A program made the position numbers and the translations under genes. From Anaerolineales bacterium (GTDB lineage: Bacteria > Chloroflexota > Anaerolineae > Anaerolineales > Villigracilaceae), in NCBI GenBank assembly GCA_015075725.1, contig JABTTV010000001.1, forward strand, positions 372,001 through 436,000: a DNA stretch of 64,000 bases, given 5' to 3'. Shown in pieces: positions 1-8,376 of the stretch. How positions within the stretch are numbered: the stretch's first letter is position 1; every line of letters starts with the position of its first letter. The notes below the pieces were generated by a model that saw only the letters and a program-made list of their open reading frames with translations, searched no databases and was not told where the DNA came from.

Positions 1-246
1 GTCCAAAACGACGGCACCTGCGATTGGGACTCAACCTACAAACTGAAATGGGTCGGCGGTTATACATTGGGCGTCAGCGAAGAACAGCCGTTATTCCCCG
101 CCCGATCCGGGGTGCAAGTCACATTGCGCATCGTTTTCACCGCTCCCACCGAACCGGGGACGTATCAAACCGTCTGGCAGGCTCTCGACCCGGATGGGAA
201 TATATTTGGCGATACTGTATACATGGAAATTATTGTAACGCCTTAA
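1..246 (+). CDS. C-terminal end of an NBR1-like Ig-domain secreted protein (5' end outside window)
   Basis: The reading frame is open from base 1 and stops at 244-246. It encodes about 81 residues. The start has the pattern NDGTCDWDSTYKL, then a central APTEPGTYQTVW, then a closing NIFGDTVYMEIIV. This is the signature of the NBR1-type Ig-like domain, a beta-sandwich often found at the end of secreted or anchored proteins in Anaerolineae. Only this domain is visible, so the function of the whole protein cannot be read. It ends 11 bases before the next gene on the same strand. Confidence 0.75.
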   Translation, partial: VQNDGTCDWDSTYKLKWVGGYTLGVSEEQPLFPARSGVQVTLRIVFTAPTEPGTYQTVWQALDPDGNIFGDTVYMEIIVTP

Positions 247-257
247 TCGGATATCTG

Positions 258-2036
258 ATGACCTTGGAACAGTGGCTTGTCTTTGGCACGCTTTTACTCA
301 CCCTCGTCCTTTTCGTCACCGGGCGCTGGCGGTATGACGTGGTTGCCTTGCTGGCGCTGCTTATCGTCACATTGACCGGGCTGATTCCAATCGAACAGGC
401 TTTTATTGGCTTTGGCAACCCCGCCGTTGTGACGGTAGCGGCTGTACTTGTCCTCAGTCGCGGCTTGCAGAATTCGGGCATTGTTGGCATGATCGGATAC
501 TGGCTTTCCAGTCTTAAGGGGGGTGTAATTATTCAACTTGCAGCCTTGACAGCCATTGTGGCATTTTTATCGGCATTCATGAATAATGTAGGTGCCTTGG
601 CTTTAATGCTGCCGGTTGTGCTGCAGATATCGAAAACGAAAAAGATCCCCGCCTCAACGCTGTTGATGCCGCTGGCTTTCGCATCCCTGCTTGGCGGCAT
701 GACCACTCTGATCGGAACACCGCCGAATATCATTGTTTCATCCTTCCGCGAGAGCACAGGCGCGCCACCTTTTGCCATGTTCGATTTCACGCCTGTCGGT
801 ACGGGTGTAGCGGTTGCAGGCATTCTGTTCATTATTCTCATCGGCTGGCGGCTCATCCCCGCCCGTAAAAGCAGATCGGATGTCGAGGGCTTGTTCGATA
901 TCGAAAACTACATCACCGAAGTAAAAATCCCCAAGAAATCAAGTGTGGACGGTAAAAGGTTGCACGAAATCGCAGATTTTTCCAAATCCGAAGTGATCGT
1001 GATCGGGTTGATTCGCGGCAGCGAGCGCCGTATGGAGCCGTCCGCACAGACCAAGCTGCTTTCGGGGGACATCCTCATTGTCAGCGCCGATGCTGAGAAC
1101 ATCAAAAAACTGATTGAAACTTCAGGACTGGAACTCGTTGGTGACAAGGAGATCCCGCCGTCAGAGCTCGATTCCGATGACGTCACCCTCTTCGAAGGTG
1201 TGGTGATGCCAAACTCGATCATGATTGGCGGCACGCCGCGTACGCTCAATCTGCGCGGAAGTTATGGTGTCAATCTGCTGGCGATCTCTCGCCAGGGAAA
1301 ACTTTTACGTGCCAGGCTCGATAGCACCCGTTTCCAAAATGGGGATGTATTGCTTTTGCAAAGCCATGTGGATACTCTTAAAGAAGTCATGGATCGGCTT
1401 GGATGCCTGCCGCTTGCCCAACGCGATCTGCGCCTCGTTACTCCAAAGGGACAGCTGTATCTTGCCCTCGGTATTTTTATTTCCGCCTTGATCATTTCTG
1501 CCATTGGGCTGCTCCCTGTGCAAATGGCATTCACTGCTGCCGTGCTCCTGATGGTTTTGACCAGGATCGTCAACCTGCGAGAAGCCTATGAAAGCGTGGA
1601 CTGGTCAATTATTATCCTGCTCGGTGCGATGATCCCTGTCGGTACAGCGCTGGAAACGACCGGTGGTGCGAAATTGATCGCTGAGTCGATCCTGCAAGTA
1701 TCGGCGGGACTGCCTCCTGCGGCAGCTTTGATCATTGTTTTAGTGGTCACCATGTTCCTTTCGGATCTGGTGAATAATGCGGTTGCGGTCGTGCTGATGG
1801 CGCCAATTGCCATTGGCATCGCGCAGGGAATGTCCGCTTCGGTTGATCCATTTTTGATGGCGATCGCGATCGGTGCGTCATGCGCGTTCCTCACGCCGAT
1901 TGGACATCAATCCAATACGTTGGTGATGGGACCCGGTGGATATAAGTTCGGTGATTACTGGCGAATGGGATTGTCGTTGGAAGCCATCGTTCTATTGGTT
2001 TCGATTACCTTGATTCTGGTGTTTTGGCCTTTATAA
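258..2036 (+). CDS. SLC13/DASS-type anion permease with two central TrkA-C (RCK_C) domains
   Basis: The protein has 592 residues. Hydrophobic segments fill about residues 5-200 and 400-592. Both halves carry the family's hairpin-type motifs, such as MNNVGALALMLP with TLIGTPPNI in the first half, and LVNNAVAVVLMAPIA with TPIGHQSNT in the second. Between them (about 215-390) is a soluble stretch with two TrkA-C-like repeats, recognisable from the GDILIVSA and GDVLLLQS endings. SLC13-related permeases of this layout move dicarboxylates, sulfate or other anions by sodium coupling; the substrate here is unknown. The ATG at 258 is preferred because longer starts in this frame would overlap the Ig-domain gene. 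The TrkA-C pair suggests gating by a ligand. Confidence 0.85.
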   Translation: MTLEQWLVFGTLLLTLVLFVTGRWRYDVVALLALLIVTLTGLIPIEQAFIGFGNPAVVTVAAVLVLSRGLQNSGIVGMIGYWLSSLKGGVIIQLAALTAIVAFLSAFMNNVGALALMLPVVLQISKTKKIPASTLLMPLAFASLLGGMTTLIGTPPNIIVSSFRESTGAPPFAMFDFTPVGTGVAVAGILFIILIGWRLIPARKSRSDVEGLFDIENYITEVKIPKKSSVDGKRLHEIADFSKSEVIVIGLIRGSERRMEPSAQTKLLSGDILIVSADAENIKKLIETSGLELVGDKEIPPSELDSDDVTLFEGVVMPNSIMIGGTPRTLNLRGSYGVNLLAISRQGKLLRARLDSTRFQNGDVLLLQSHVDTLKEVMDRLGCLPLAQRDLRLVTPKGQLYLALGIFISALIISAIGLLPVQMAFTAAVLLMVLTRIVNLREAYESVDWSIIILLGAMIPVGTALETTGGAKLIAESILQVSAGLPPAAALIIVLVVTMFLSDLVNNAVAVVLMAPIAIGIAQGMSASVDPFLMAIAIGASCAFLTPIGHQSNTLVMGPGGYKFGDYWRMGLSLEAIVLLVSITLILVFWPL

Positions 2037-2052
2037 AAGGAGTTATATAATC

Positions 2053-2421
2053 ATGCCCGCTCAAAATGAACTCCCCGCCGTCTTTGAAAACCTCAAAGCC
2101 ATCCTCAAGCCGTACGCCAAAAAGCTGACCGTCAAGAACGACACGAAGAGCGCGTACTATCTCGACGGTCCATACAGTGAAAAATGGAAGAAGGAACTGT
2201 ATTTCGCTTCAACGCATATCAAAAAGAATTACGTTTCCTTCTATCTCATGCCGGTTTACATGTATCCCGACCTGTTAAATAGTATCTCTCCCGAACTCAA
2301 GAAGCACATGCAGGGCAAGTCCTGCTTCAACTTCAAAAAGGTCGAGAGGGAACTGTTCGAGGAGTTAAGTCAACTCACGAAGCGGGGGTTCGAAAGAATG
2401 ATGAAAGAGGAGTATTCCTAA
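2053..2421 (+). CDS. Small conserved protein resembling DUF1801/YdhG-like proteins
   Basis: The protein has 122 residues with no signal peptide or membrane segment. It is rich in Lys and aromatic residues. The middle reads YVSFYLMPVYMYPDLL, followed by GKSCFNF. This layout recalls small DUF1801/YdhG-like alpha/beta proteins, but the match is from memory and weak. A strong ribosome site (aaaggag) lies 9-10 bases before the ATG. It follows the permease by 16 bases and is probably co-transcribed. Its stop overlaps the stop of the convergent CoA-binding gene by four bases. Confidence 0.6.
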   Translation: MPAQNELPAVFENLKAILKPYAKKLTVKNDTKSAYYLDGPYSEKWKKELYFASTHIKKNYVSFYLMPVYMYPDLLNSISPELKKHMQGKSCFNFKKVERELFEELSQLTKRGFERMMKEEYS

Positions 2422-2909
2422 TTCACGCTCATAAAGCCGAACAATTTCCAAAGCCCGCGCATCAATTTGTGACCGCCGTCGGGATTCAAATACTGGTTGG
2501 GGCACGAGCCGGGGATGACGGCGATGCCGTTGGCTTTGCACACATCCACTGCGGATTGGGAGACGCTGGTCATGCTTTGAACCAAGCCGGGCTTGGTGCC
2601 CATCATGCAGTGCATCCAGACGTGCTTAATTCCCAAATCCACGCATTGATTCACAACCTGGTCGGTCACTTTGGGGCTGGTGAGAATGAAGACAGCGTCC
2701 GGCTTGGACGGAATCGATTTCAGGTCGGGGTAACAGGCGTCGCCCTGGAAGGAGGCGATGCGCGGGTTGACCGCGAAGACTTCGTAACCCGCATCCTTGA
2801 ATCTTTGATAGGCCATATTACAGCCCGTTTCGCGTTTGTCCGAAACACCCACAACGGCGATCCGTTTTTGGGCGAGAAAATCTTGAACCATTCCATCGAG
2901 CTTCGACAT
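2418..2909 (-). CDS. CoA-binding (Rossmann-fold) protein, YccU family
   Basis: The protein has 163 residues. It opens with a Rossmann nucleotide-binding motif, KRIAVVGVSDKRE, and continues with YEVFAVNPR, DAVFILTSP and KHVWMHCMMGT. These are the successive beta strands of the CoA_binding family (YccU-type), which are single-domain relatives of succinyl-CoA ligase alpha subunits. The family binds CoA, but a physiological reaction is not established. A ribosome site (aaggagaat) precedes the ATG. The gene is convergent with its left neighbour and divergent from htpG. Confidence 0.85.
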   Translation of the reverse strand: MSKLDGMVQDFLAQKRIAVVGVSDKRETGCNMAYQRFKDAGYEVFAVNPRIASFQGDACYPDLKSIPSKPDAVFILTSPKVTDQVVNQCVDLGIKHVWMHCMMGTKPGLVQSMTSVSQSAVDVCKANGIAVIPGSCPNQYLNPDGGHKLMRGLWKLFGFMSVN

Positions 2910-3107
2910 TCGTATTCTCCTTTATCCATGCGCAGCAGACGATATAGAACGTCTTCTGCGCGCCTAGTTCGTTTTCTTTAAAAATTATAGGCTTTACGAC
3001 CCTCCCGCCAAAGTGACAAAGGTCACCAGGATGGGCGGATTCTCTTACGAAATTTTTACGCAAGCCGGATATAACAAGGTAACAACTTCGTCCTCCAGGA
3101 GGCAGAC

Positions 3108-4970
3108 ATGACGGATACCGCCCCCCAGCAATTCAACTTCAAGGCAGAGACCAGGCAGCTGCTGCATATCCTCATCCATTCGCTGTATAAGGACCGCGAG
3201 GTCTTTTTGCGCGAACTGATCTCGAACGCCTCGGATGCGATCAACCGCCTGCGATTCGAGATGCTGACGACACAGGATGTGGTCGATCCCAAAGCGGAAC
3301 TAAAGATCCATATCAAAGCCGACAAAGACAATCGCACGCTCACGATCACGGATACGGGAATCGGCATGACGCGCGAGGAGATCATCGACCATCTCGGCAC
3401 GATTGCCCAATCCAGCGCGCGGAGGTTTCTGGAAACGGCAAAGGAAAAAAGCCTCGATGCTTCCGGGATGATCGGTCAGTTCGGCGTGGGATTTTATTCG
3501 GTATTCATGGTCGCGGAGTGGGTACGGGTCACGTCGCGTTCCTTCCACCCGGATGCACCGGCGGTGAGTTGGTATGCAACCGGAGATGACTCATATGAAG
3601 TGGGTCCGGCTGAAATGACCGAACGAGGAACGCAGGTCGAGATCAAACTCAAAGAGGACGCGGCGGAATTTGCCGAGGAATATCGCGTCAAGAACATCAT
3701 CCACAAACATTCCGATTACATCGGCTTTCCCATTTATGTTGGGAGCGAGGAAAAGCCGGTAAACAAACAGACGTCGCTGTGGCGCACGGCTCGCAATGAA
3801 ATCAAGGAGGAGGAATACAAGGATTTCTACCGTCAGACGACGCTGGATTTCGAAGACCCGCTCCTGCACATCCACATGGTCACGGATGCGCCGGTGCAGT
3901 TGTATGCGTTGTTATATATTCCTGCCAAAGCCGAGCGGAATATGTTCTCGCTTCGCAAGGATGACGGCTTGAAGTTGTACTCGCGCAACATCCTGATCGA
4001 CGAGTACAACAAGGATTTATTGCCCGAGTATCTGCGCTTCGTTCAAGGCGTGGTGGATTCGGAGGATTTGCCGCTGAATGTGTCTCGCGAGACCGTGCAA
4101 TCGAGCGGCTTGATACCGAAACTGAAAAAGGTGTTGACCAATCAGGTCATCAAGGAGTTGGAGTCACTGGCAAAGAAGGACGCTGAGAAATATAACAACT
4201 TCTGGAATGAGTTCGGCGTTTATCTCAAACAGGGCATCGCCGCCAGCCCGGCGGATGCCGAGACGATCACGCCTCTTTTGCGGTTCAAGACAAATCTCCA
4301 GCCCGAAGCCTGGTCCTCGCTGGAAGAATACGCTTCGCGCATGAAGGATGGGCAGAAGGTCATTTACTACATTGTGGGCGAAGACCCCAAATCCGTACTG
4401 CAGAGCCCGCACCTGGATGCGTTCCAAGCGAACAAGACGGAAGTCCTGCTTCTGACCGAGCCAATGGATTCGTTCATGTTGATGGGTCTGCGCAAGTTCA
4501 AGGACTTTGAGTTGAAAAACGTCGCCGGGGCGGAAGTTGATGGGGCTGACCAGCCCAGGGCGGAGTCTGAGGCGGAGAAAATCCCGGAAGGCGAGTTCAA
4601 TTCGCTCATCGAGAAGTTCAAGCAGGTATTGGGCGAGCGGGTCACAGACGTGCGCGCGAGCAAGCGGCTAGTTCAATCCGTGGCGCGGCTGGTGGATGCG
4701 GATGCCAGTTCAAATCCCGACCTGCAGCGGGTGTATAAATATCTCGGTAAAGAGTACGAGATTCCGAAAAAGGTATTGGAGTTGAATCCTTCGCACGAGA
4801 TTTTGAAGAACCTGCTCAAACTTGAAGCAGGCTCGAACTTGCAAACCATCGTGATCGAGCAGATCTTCGACAGCGCGTTGCTGGTGGAAGGTCTGCATCC
4901 CGACCCGTCGAGCATGGCGCCGCGCGTGCAGCAGATCATCGAGGCGGCGCTGGCAGGCGGAAAGATTTAA
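3108..4970 (+). CDS. htpG: Molecular chaperone HtpG (bacterial Hsp90)
   Basis: The protein has 620 residues, the usual length for bacterial Hsp90. The N-terminal GHKL ATPase domain shows ELISNASDAINRLR, the DTGIGMT motif and GQFGVGFYS. The middle domain has the conserved catalytic region DLPLNVSRETVQ. The C-terminal dimerisation domain ends in a short low-complexity tail and lacks the eukaryotic MEEVD. HtpG is a cytosolic ATP-dependent chaperone that remodels client proteins. An aggagg ribosome site sits just upstream of the ATG. It is divergent from the CoA-binding gene with about 200 bases between them. No clear heat-shock operator (CIRCE) was seen there. Confidence 0.98.
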   Translation: MTDTAPQQFNFKAETRQLLHILIHSLYKDREVFLRELISNASDAINRLRFEMLTTQDVVDPKAELKIHIKADKDNRTLTITDTGIGMTREEIIDHLGTIAQSSARRFLETAKEKSLDASGMIGQFGVGFYSVFMVAEWVRVTSRSFHPDAPAVSWYATGDDSYEVGPAEMTERGTQVEIKLKEDAAEFAEEYRVKNIIHKHSDYIGFPIYVGSEEKPVNKQTSLWRTARNEIKEEEYKDFYRQTTLDFEDPLLHIHMVTDAPVQLYALLYIPAKAERNMFSLRKDDGLKLYSRNILIDEYNKDLLPEYLRFVQGVVDSEDLPLNVSRETVQSSGLIPKLKKVLTNQVIKELESLAKKDAEKYNNFWNEFGVYLKQGIAASPADAETITPLLRFKTNLQPEAWSSLEEYASRMKDGQKVIYYIVGEDPKSVLQSPHLDAFQANKTEVLLLTEPMDSFMLMGLRKFKDFELKNVAGAEVDGADQPRAESEAEKIPEGEFNSLIEKFKQVLGERVTDVRASKRLVQSVARLVDADASSNPDLQRVYKYLGKEYEIPKKVLELNPSHEILKNLLKLEAGSNLQTIVIEQIFDSALLVEGLHPDPSSMAPRVQQIIEAALAGGKI

Positions 4971-4984
4971 CCTTATAGGACACA

Positions 4985-5024
4985 GAGAGCACGGAGAAAA
5001 GTTTTTGGATTTCTCCGTGCTCTC
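4985..5024. repeat. 15-bp perfect inverted repeat between htpG and the NTF2-like gene
   Basis: Arms 4985-4999 and 5010-5024 are perfect reverse complements (gagagcacggagaaa) around a T-rich 10-base loop. There is no T-run after the second arm, so a terminator is less likely than a dispersed palindromic repeat. It lies directly before the ribosome site of the next gene. Confidence 0.75.
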
Positions 5025-5046
5025 CGTAGTAAAAAGGAGACACATC

Positions 5047-5415
5047 ATGAGCCCAGCGCGTTTGTCGAAGGTCGAAGCAGGGGTGAGGATCGTGATCGAA
5101 TTCAATGATGCGTTCAATCGCCACGATGTTCCCGGCATGATGGAGTTGATGGCGGAGGACTGCGTCTTCGAGAATACGCATCCCGCGCCGGATGGGACGA
5201 GATTTTCCGGCAAAGCCGCCGTGACTCGTTTTTGGGAGGAGTTCTTCCGCGAGTCTCCACAGGCGCACATAGAGATCGAGGAAATCTTCGGCTTGGGGAA
5301 TCACTGCGTGATGCGCTGGAAATATTCGTGGGGCGACGGTCACGTGCGCGGCGTGGACATCTTCAAGATTCAGGACAAACTGATCAGCGAAAAGCTATCG
5401 TACGTCAAGGGGTGA
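5047..5415 (+). CDS. SnoaL/NTF2-like fold protein
   Basis: The protein has 122 residues. The core FNDAFNRHDVPGMMELMAED is followed by aromatic-rich strands (HCVMRWKYSWGDGHVRGVDIF), the typical order of the SnoaL-like NTF2 superfamily. Members include ketosteroid-isomerase-like enzymes and ligand-binding proteins, so the reaction cannot be assigned. The ATG at 5047 is preceded by aaaaggag at good spacing; an earlier in-frame start at 5005 falls in the upstream palindrome and is rejected. Confidence 0.8.
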   Translation: MSPARLSKVEAGVRIVIEFNDAFNRHDVPGMMELMAEDCVFENTHPAPDGTRFSGKAAVTRFWEEFFRESPQAHIEIEEIFGLGNHCVMRWKYSWGDGHVRGVDIFKIQDKLISEKLSYVKG

Positions 5416-5539
5416 AAAAACAAAATACGGAAGTTTGTCACTTTCGTGATGCGTTTTCGATTCTCTATAATGGATATGCATTGATCTGGCGATGCGGGCG
5501 TTTGCCTGCATATGCAATCACTCCAAAAAGGAAATGTCC

Positions 5540-6289
5540 ATGAAAAGAATCCTGATTGTCGCAATTGTCACGTGCATCATTCTGGTTTTGACAGCTTGTA
5601 ACTCGCCCGCCCCCACGCCCACCGAACCGCCTCCCCCGCCGCCGACGGATACACCCGTCCCGCCCCCACCCACCGCCACACTTGAGCCGACGGCCACGCC
5701 CGACCCGCTCCTCTTCCGCGACGATTTCGACGGCAAACTTGCAGAAGGCTGGTCGTGGACGAACAAAGACGACCGGTATTACAGCTTTACGAACAATCCC
5801 GGTTGGCTGGAGATGAGCGCCCAACCCGGCTACATCGGCGGAACAGTAAAGAACCTTCTACTTCGCCCTGCACCGGAGGGAAATTACGAACTGGAAACGA
5901 AGGTGAACTTCACGCCCGAAGGCAACTTCCAGATCGCTGCGCTTGTGATCTACGAAAGCGGACCGAACTTCGTTCAGTTCGGACGCGCCTTTTGTGGTCC
6001 ATGTCCTGCCAAAGACGGTTTCTACTTCGACCTCTTTGTTGACGGCAAATTCGGCGGGGAGAATTTCGCCACTCCCATCACCGAGACCGATACCGTTTCA
6101 CTGAGACTCCGCCGCGAAGGAAGCTCCTACACCGGTTACGCCAGCCTGGACGGAACAAACTGGCAGGTGATCGGCACGCATCAATCGCCGATGACGGCGG
6201 GTTTCGTCGGGTTGACCGCCGCGCAGGCGACCGACACCGAACCTGGTCCAGCGCAGTTCGATTATTTTACGATCACGGCCTTGCCATAA
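5540..6289 (+). CDS. Lipoprotein with a DUF1349/concanavalin-like domain
   Basis: The protein has 249 residues. A lipoprotein signal ends in the lipobox LTAC (Cys20). A Pro/Thr-rich linker follows (about residues 22-57), then a beta-rich domain starting LLFRDDFDGKLAEGWSW. The phrases NYELETKVNF, SLRLRREGSSYTGYASLDG and AGFVGLTA match the DUF1349 / GH43 C-terminal concanavalin-like sandwich. It is probably a surface carbohydrate-binding or structural lipoprotein. The ATG at 5540 is chosen because aaaaagga lies 7 bases upstream. A TATAAT hexamer at 5466-5471 may be its -10 box. Confidence 0.8.
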   Translation: MKRILIVAIVTCIILVLTACNSPAPTPTEPPPPPPTDTPVPPPPTATLEPTATPDPLLFRDDFDGKLAEGWSWTNKDDRYYSFTNNPGWLEMSAQPGYIGGTVKNLLLRPAPEGNYELETKVNFTPEGNFQIAALVIYESGPNFVQFGRAFCGPCPAKDGFYFDLFVDGKFGGENFATPITETDTVSLRLRREGSSYTGYASLDGTNWQVIGTHQSPMTAGFVGLTAAQATDTEPGPAQFDYFTITALP

Positions 6290-6352
6290 GGTCATCAAAG
6301 ACGATGGGCTGCCATGCGGAATGGCTGTCCATTCTTATCATTAGGAGAAGCA

Positions 6353-6901
6353 TTGAAGCGATTTTCCTTTTCCTGTATCCTGCCTATACTTCTTGCCGCT
6401 TGCATGTCAACCTCTACGGAAATGCCGATTCAGGGACTCGAAGCGACTGCAGCCCAGGTCCGCAAGGGCGGTTATAAGAATACAACCTACTTGATCGAAG
6501 GTCAATTCGTGCCGCTTGTAGATGGTTTTTTCGAAATCGAATCTGCGCCGGGTTCTGCGACAAGGATCACCACCCGCTATTTTGGAAACGAAGCCTTCGG
6601 CGACTTGAACGGCGACGGCATGGAAGATGTCGCCTTTCTCCTCACTCAGTCCTCCGGCGGAAGCGGGACTTTTTTTTATGTGGTCGCCGCTGAACAAACC
6701 GAAACGGCGTATTTGGGCACAAACGCTGTCTCCCTGGGTGATCGCATCGCACCGCAAACAACCAGCATCGAAAACGGAATCATCACCGTCAACTATGCAG
6801 ACCGATACCCCGACGAGCCGTTCACCGTCCAACCATCGTTGGGTGTTTCGAAATATTTAAGGGTCATTGACAATATTCTCATCGAAGTACGAAAACCTTG
6901 A
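6353..6901 (+). CDS. Lipoprotein with an FG-GAP-like calcium loop
   Basis: From a TTG at 6353 the protein has 182 residues and opens with a lipoprotein signal ending LLAAC. A ribosome site (taggag) lies 5 bases before the TTG. An ATG at 6314 would add 13 residues that do not look like a signal peptide and has no ribosome site. The middle holds FGDLNGDGMEDVAFLL, a DxNxDGxxD calcium-binding loop of the FG-GAP/EF-hand-like type. The rest is not recognised. It follows another lipoprotein gene and ends at a terminator. Confidence 0.7.
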   Translation: MKRFSFSCILPILLAACMSTSTEMPIQGLEATAAQVRKGGYKNTTYLIEGQFVPLVDGFFEIESAPGSATRITTRYFGNEAFGDLNGDGMEDVAFLLTQSSGGSGTFFYVVAAEQTETAYLGTNAVSLGDRIAPQTTSIENGIITVNYADRYPDEPFTVQPSLGVSKYLRVIDNILIEVRKP

Positions 6902-6920
6902 GATGAACTAACAAACAAAA

Positions 6921-6946
6921 AGACCTCCGGATTTCGGAGGTCTTTC
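6921..6946. terminator. Bidirectional intrinsic terminator
   Basis: The arms agacctccg (6921-6929) and cggaggtct (6935-6943) form a 9-bp stem with a 5-base loop. A-rich sequence precedes it and T-rich sequence follows, so it can work for both convergent genes: the lipoprotein and serC. Confidence 0.85.
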
Positions 6947-6959
6947 ACAAATTTACCGT

Positions 6960-8051
6960 CTAACCATTCTTCCGCTGAAATTCCTTCATAAACTTCGAGA
7001 GTTCCTGTGCGCCTTCAACCGTCATCGCGTTATAGACTGAAGCGCGCATCCCGCCCACGGAGCGATGTCCCTTCAAGCCGATCATCCCTTCCTTCTTGGC
7101 TTCTTTGGCAAACGAGTCTTCAAGGGCTTCGCTGGGCAGCCGGAAAGTAATGTTCATCAGGGAGCGGGCTTCGGGTTTGACGTGTCCGCGATAGAACCCG
7201 CCGCTTTTATCGATGGCTTCGTATACCACGCCCGCTTTTTCGCGGTTGCGTTTTTCGACAGCCGCCAGACCGCCGATCTTCTTCGCCCACTTGAAGACCA
7301 GCCCTACCATATAGATTGCGAACGAAGGCGGTGTATTATGGAGCGACCCGCTCTCGGCGAGAATCTTGTAATCGAGCATCACAGGCAGGTTCGCTGGCGT
7401 GCGCGCCAGCATATCGTCACGGATGACCACCACCGTCACGCCGGAGGGACCCGCATTCTTCTGCGCGCCCGCGTACATCAACGCATACTTTGAAACATCG
7501 ATCGGCCGGCTGATGAAATCGGATGAAACGTCGCAGAGCAAAGGCACACCGTCGGGCGGGACCGGCTCATTGAAGAATTCCACGCCGTGAATGGTCTCAT
7601 TCGATGTGAAATGCAGATACGCAGCTTTTGGGTCGAGGTCGAGTTTTGCAGGCAGGCTGTTGAAGTTTTCCGACTCCATATCCGCGGCGGCGCGGGCTGC
7701 GCCGAGTTTTTTCGCTTCCTTCAACGCGATCTTGCTCCACGACCCAGTCACGATGTAATCGGCCGACGCGCCAGACGCGCGCAGGTTCATCGGCGCCATC
7801 GCAAATTGCAGGGTCGCGCCTCCCTGCAGAAACATCACCTTGTAATTCGACGGGATGCCCAGCAGTTCCCGCAGGTCCGCTTCCGCAGTTTGGATGACCG
7901 CTTCGAATTCCTTCGAGCGGTGGCTGATCTCCATTACAGACATTCCCGTACCGTTGAAATTGAGCAACTCCGCCTGCGCCTCCTGCAGAACCTCCAAAGG
8001 AAGCGCACCCGGACCCGGATTGAAATTATGGACTCGTTTTAGCTCGGACAT
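6960..8051 (-). CDS. serC: Phosphoserine aminotransferase SerC
   Basis: The protein has 363 residues, normal for SerC. It starts HNFNPGPGALPLEVL and has the cofactor-phosphate region MFLQGGATLQF. The PLP-lysine region is MYAGAQKNAGPSGVT, and the end has HRSVGGMRASVYNAM. SerC converts 3-phosphohydroxypyruvate and glutamate to O-phospho-L-serine and 2-oxoglutarate in the cytosol. It is transcribed divergently from serA over a 325-base regulatory gap. Together the two genes supply the first two steps of serine synthesis. Confidence 0.97.
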   Translation of the reverse strand: MSELKRVHNFNPGPGALPLEVLQEAQAELLNFNGTGMSVMEISHRSKEFEAVIQTAEADLRELLGIPSNYKVMFLQGGATLQFAMAPMNLRASGASADYIVTGSWSKIALKEAKKLGAARAAADMESENFNSLPAKLDLDPKAAYLHFTSNETIHGVEFFNEPVPPDGVPLLCDVSSDFISRPIDVSKYALMYAGAQKNAGPSGVTVVVIRDDMLARTPANLPVMLDYKILAESGSLHNTPPSFAIYMVGLVFKWAKKIGGLAAVEKRNREKAGVVYEAIDKSGGFYRGHVKPEARSLMNITFRLPSEALEDSFAKEAKKEGMIGLKGHRSVGGMRASVYNAMTVEGAQELSKFMKEFQRKNG

Positions 8052-8184
8052 TGATTCAAACTCCTGTTATTGAATGAATTGAACAAAAAGCGCCTCACCC
8101 AAAGGCTTGGGCCTGATTCTCCTTCGAAAGGCAGTTGTCTAAACCGATCCATTTTCTTGGAAATCAGACAACGCCATCCAAATC

Positions 8185-8213
8185 ATTATAAATTTTGTCA
8201 GACAAATCTACAA
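8185..8213 (-). promoter_or_regulatory. Promoter for serC
   Basis: On the minus strand, TTGTAG (8208-8213) is followed by a 17-base spacer and TATAAT (8185-8190). The predicted leader to the serC ATG is about 125 bases. It contains a small CCCAA/TTGGG hairpin followed by a T-run, which might be an attenuator. Confidence 0.6.
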
Positions 8214-8248
8214 GAACAATAAGCACTACTCCCGCCTGATTAATATCG

Positions 8249-8277
8249 TTGACAAAGAAAATTCCCATTGTTAGAAT
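8249..8277 (+). promoter_or_regulatory. Promoter for serA
   Basis: TTGACA (8249-8254), a 17-base spacer and TAGAAT (8272-8277) give a near-consensus sigma70-type promoter facing serA. The transcript would start near 8284, giving a leader of about 93 bases that contains the hairpin at 8305-8342. Confidence 0.8.
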
Positions 8278-8304
8278 GACCGATGTGTTGCGCATGAATT
8301 CACA

Positions 8305-8342
8305 AACAGGAACTTCGCCGCTTCGGCGGTTCGGTTCCTGTT
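8305..8342 (+). promoter_or_regulatory. Two-tier hairpin in the serA leader
   Basis: Outer arms aacaggaac (8305-8313) and gttcctgtt (8334-8342) enclose inner arms cgccg (8316-8320) and cggcg (8324-8328). The short sequence after it (attaattt) is only weakly T-rich, so it could be either an mRNA-stabilising stem or an attenuator. No known riboswitch was recognised. Confidence 0.55.
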
Positions 8343-8376
8343 ATTAATTTCAAGCCTTTGCATCAGGAGACAACCA

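Noticed and set aside
24..257. N-terminal extension of the SLC13 permease
   Set aside because: The same bases encode the NBR1-like Ig domain in another frame. The permease start at 258 fits the hydrophobic N-terminus.
8052..8178. Glycine riboswitch or T-box in the serC leader
   Set aside because: A cgaaggag and ggc patch recalls a glycine aptamer, but the paired core is missing and there is no ggtggnaccgcg motif.
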